A stretch of 64,000 bases of DNA from Regnicoccus_A sp014224355 (lineage in GTDB: Bacteria > Cyanobacteriota > Cyanobacteriia > PCC-6307 > Cyanobiaceae). The notes below the pieces were generated by a model, which searched no databases, was not told where the DNA came from, and saw nothing but the letters and a program-made list of their open reading frames with translations. Below are positions 63,429 to 64,000 of this stretch, piece after piece. Within the stretch, counting starts at the first letter, position 1. Every line of letters starts with the position of its first letter. The position numbers and the translations under genes are program-made. The stretch lies in assembly GCF_050920705.1 (NCBI RefSeq), contig NZ_CP154799.1, forward strand, positions 2,356,001-2,420,000. Reading direction: 5' to 3'.

Positions 63429-64000
63429 ATGGAAGCACTCACATCACCCGGCAGTCTGCTGACGATCCTTGGCGCGGCACTGACGGTGATCGGTTCGATC
63501 GCCTATGCCACCGACAGCCCCAACATCAGCCTCGCGGGCGTGTTCTATGGCGTTCCGGTCTTGCTGGGGGGCCTGGCCCTGAAGTCGTCGGAGCTGCCTC
63601 CGGCGACCCGGCTCACACCTGCATCGGAGCTGCGCGAGCTGCGCGAGCGCCCCGAGAGCGAACCGCTGCGCAAGCTGCTCAAGGACGTCACCCGCTGGCG
63701 ATATGGCCAGAAAGCGCATCTGGAAAGCTCCCTCGAAGCGCTCAAGCTCTGGAACGACGACCAGCCCCCCGAACTGGTGAGCGTGGCTGAGCAGGATTGC
63801 GACGGCGGGTACGGCCTGGTGCTCCACTTCCGCTGCCATGGGGTCCCACCGGAGCGCTGGCAGGCGAAGCAGGAACGGCTGGGTCGCTTCTTCGGCCCGG
63901 GTTTGCGCGCCGAGCTGCGCGCGATCTCCGAATCGGACCTGGAGCTGAGCCTGCTTCCCGCCACAGATGTGGCCGAGCCCACCCCAACCCCCACCGTCTC
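63429..64000 (+). CDS. DUF2854 family protein, partial at right edge
   Basis: 190 codons are visible from ATG 63429 before the window ends. Two N-terminal helices (LLTILGAALTVIGSIAYA and VFYGVPVLLGGLALK) are followed by a soluble domain with LRKLLKDVTRWRYGQKAHLE and ERLGRFFGPGLRAEL. This family is restricted to cyanobacteria and plastids, where its role is unknown. The end of the visible part is becoming Pro/Thr-rich. Confidence 0.85.
   Translation, partial: MEALTSPGSLLTILGAALTVIGSIAYATDSPNISLAGVFYGVPVLLGGLALKSSELPPATRLTPASELRELRERPESEPLRKLLKDVTRWRYGQKAHLESSLEALKLWNDDQPPELVSVAEQDCDGGYGLVLHFRCHGVPPERWQAKQERLGRFFGPGLRAELRAISESDLELSLLPATDVAEPTPTPTV

Overview
The window is a compact, GC-rich stretch of cyanobacterial chromosome. 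It is most likely from a picocyanobacterium of the Synechococcus/Cyanobium (alpha-cyanobacterial) type. Markers are photosystem II factor Psb27, an NDH-1 CO2-uptake operon (ndhF3, ndhD3, cupA, cupS), ferrochelatase with a chlorophyll-binding tail, a Tic22-like protein, a transaldolase/EF-hand fusion, a PII protein behind an NtcA-like box, and a reversed PyrF-PyrE fusion. Several GCGATCGC (HIP1) octamers occur. No rRNA, tRNA or CRISPR array was seen.

Layout. 1-3.8 kb: start of a sugar dehydrogenase, then a three-gene succinate dehydrogenase/fumarate reductase operon. 3.8-9.3 kb: pyrF-pyrE fusion, a cation/proton antiporter, pyrC and a KtrB potassium channel. 9.4-15.1 kb: a polar amino acid ABC transporter and a fused osmoprotectant ABC transporter. 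15.2-21.8 kb: an unusual PII gene followed by a less GC-rich accessory segment. That segment holds a coiled-coil protein, a degenerate PfkB-like protein, and a tight cluster of MscS channel, patatin lipase, ATPase-like/winged-helix protein and second MscS channel, with many inverted repeats. 21.8-26.9 kb: the CO2-uptake operon. 27-32.3 kb: P-type cation ATPase and PEP synthase. 32.3-38.7 kb: a periplasmic-binding-like protein, Tic22, and a run of minus-strand genes hemH, M23 peptidase, ilvB and two small genes. 38.8-43.2 kb: a tyrosine recombinase, cobO, pyrH, frr and a geranylgeranyl-reductase-like oxidoreductase. 43.2-48.7 kb: a cNMP-binding protein, transaldolase, ftsI with an ftsL-like gene, and a CPBP protease. 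48.8-56.8 kb: double phosphoglycerate mutase-like protein, a degenerate dihydroorotase, lepB, a conserved membrane protein, an ArsC-like protein, ferredoxin, a methyltransferase, ppa and an HTH protein. 57-64 kb: proS, psb27, purA, an adenosine-kinase-like gene, cobK, ssb and a DUF2854 gene cut by the right edge.

How the genes fit together. Many genes overlap by 1-4 bases (ATGA, GTGA, TGATG) and are probably translationally coupled. Neighbouring convergent genes often overlap at their tails. Ion and osmotic functions are frequent: antiporter, KtrB, P-type ATPase, osmoprotectant importer and two MscS channels. This suits a strain facing changing salinity, but that is an inference.

Most notable points. 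(1) The PII protein has Ala49 and Phe51, so neither known covalent-modification residue of the T-loop is present. (2) The MscS-patatin-ATPase-like-MscS cluster looks like an undescribed membrane-associated system. (3) Five genes (pyrFE, pyrC, a binding-protein gene, a recombinase and a dihydroorotase paralogue), and probably the antiporter 3' end, are each broken by one base in a homopolymer run. Conserved motifs continue intact across the breaks, so sequencing or assembly error is the leading explanation, and pyrimidine auxotrophy should not be concluded.
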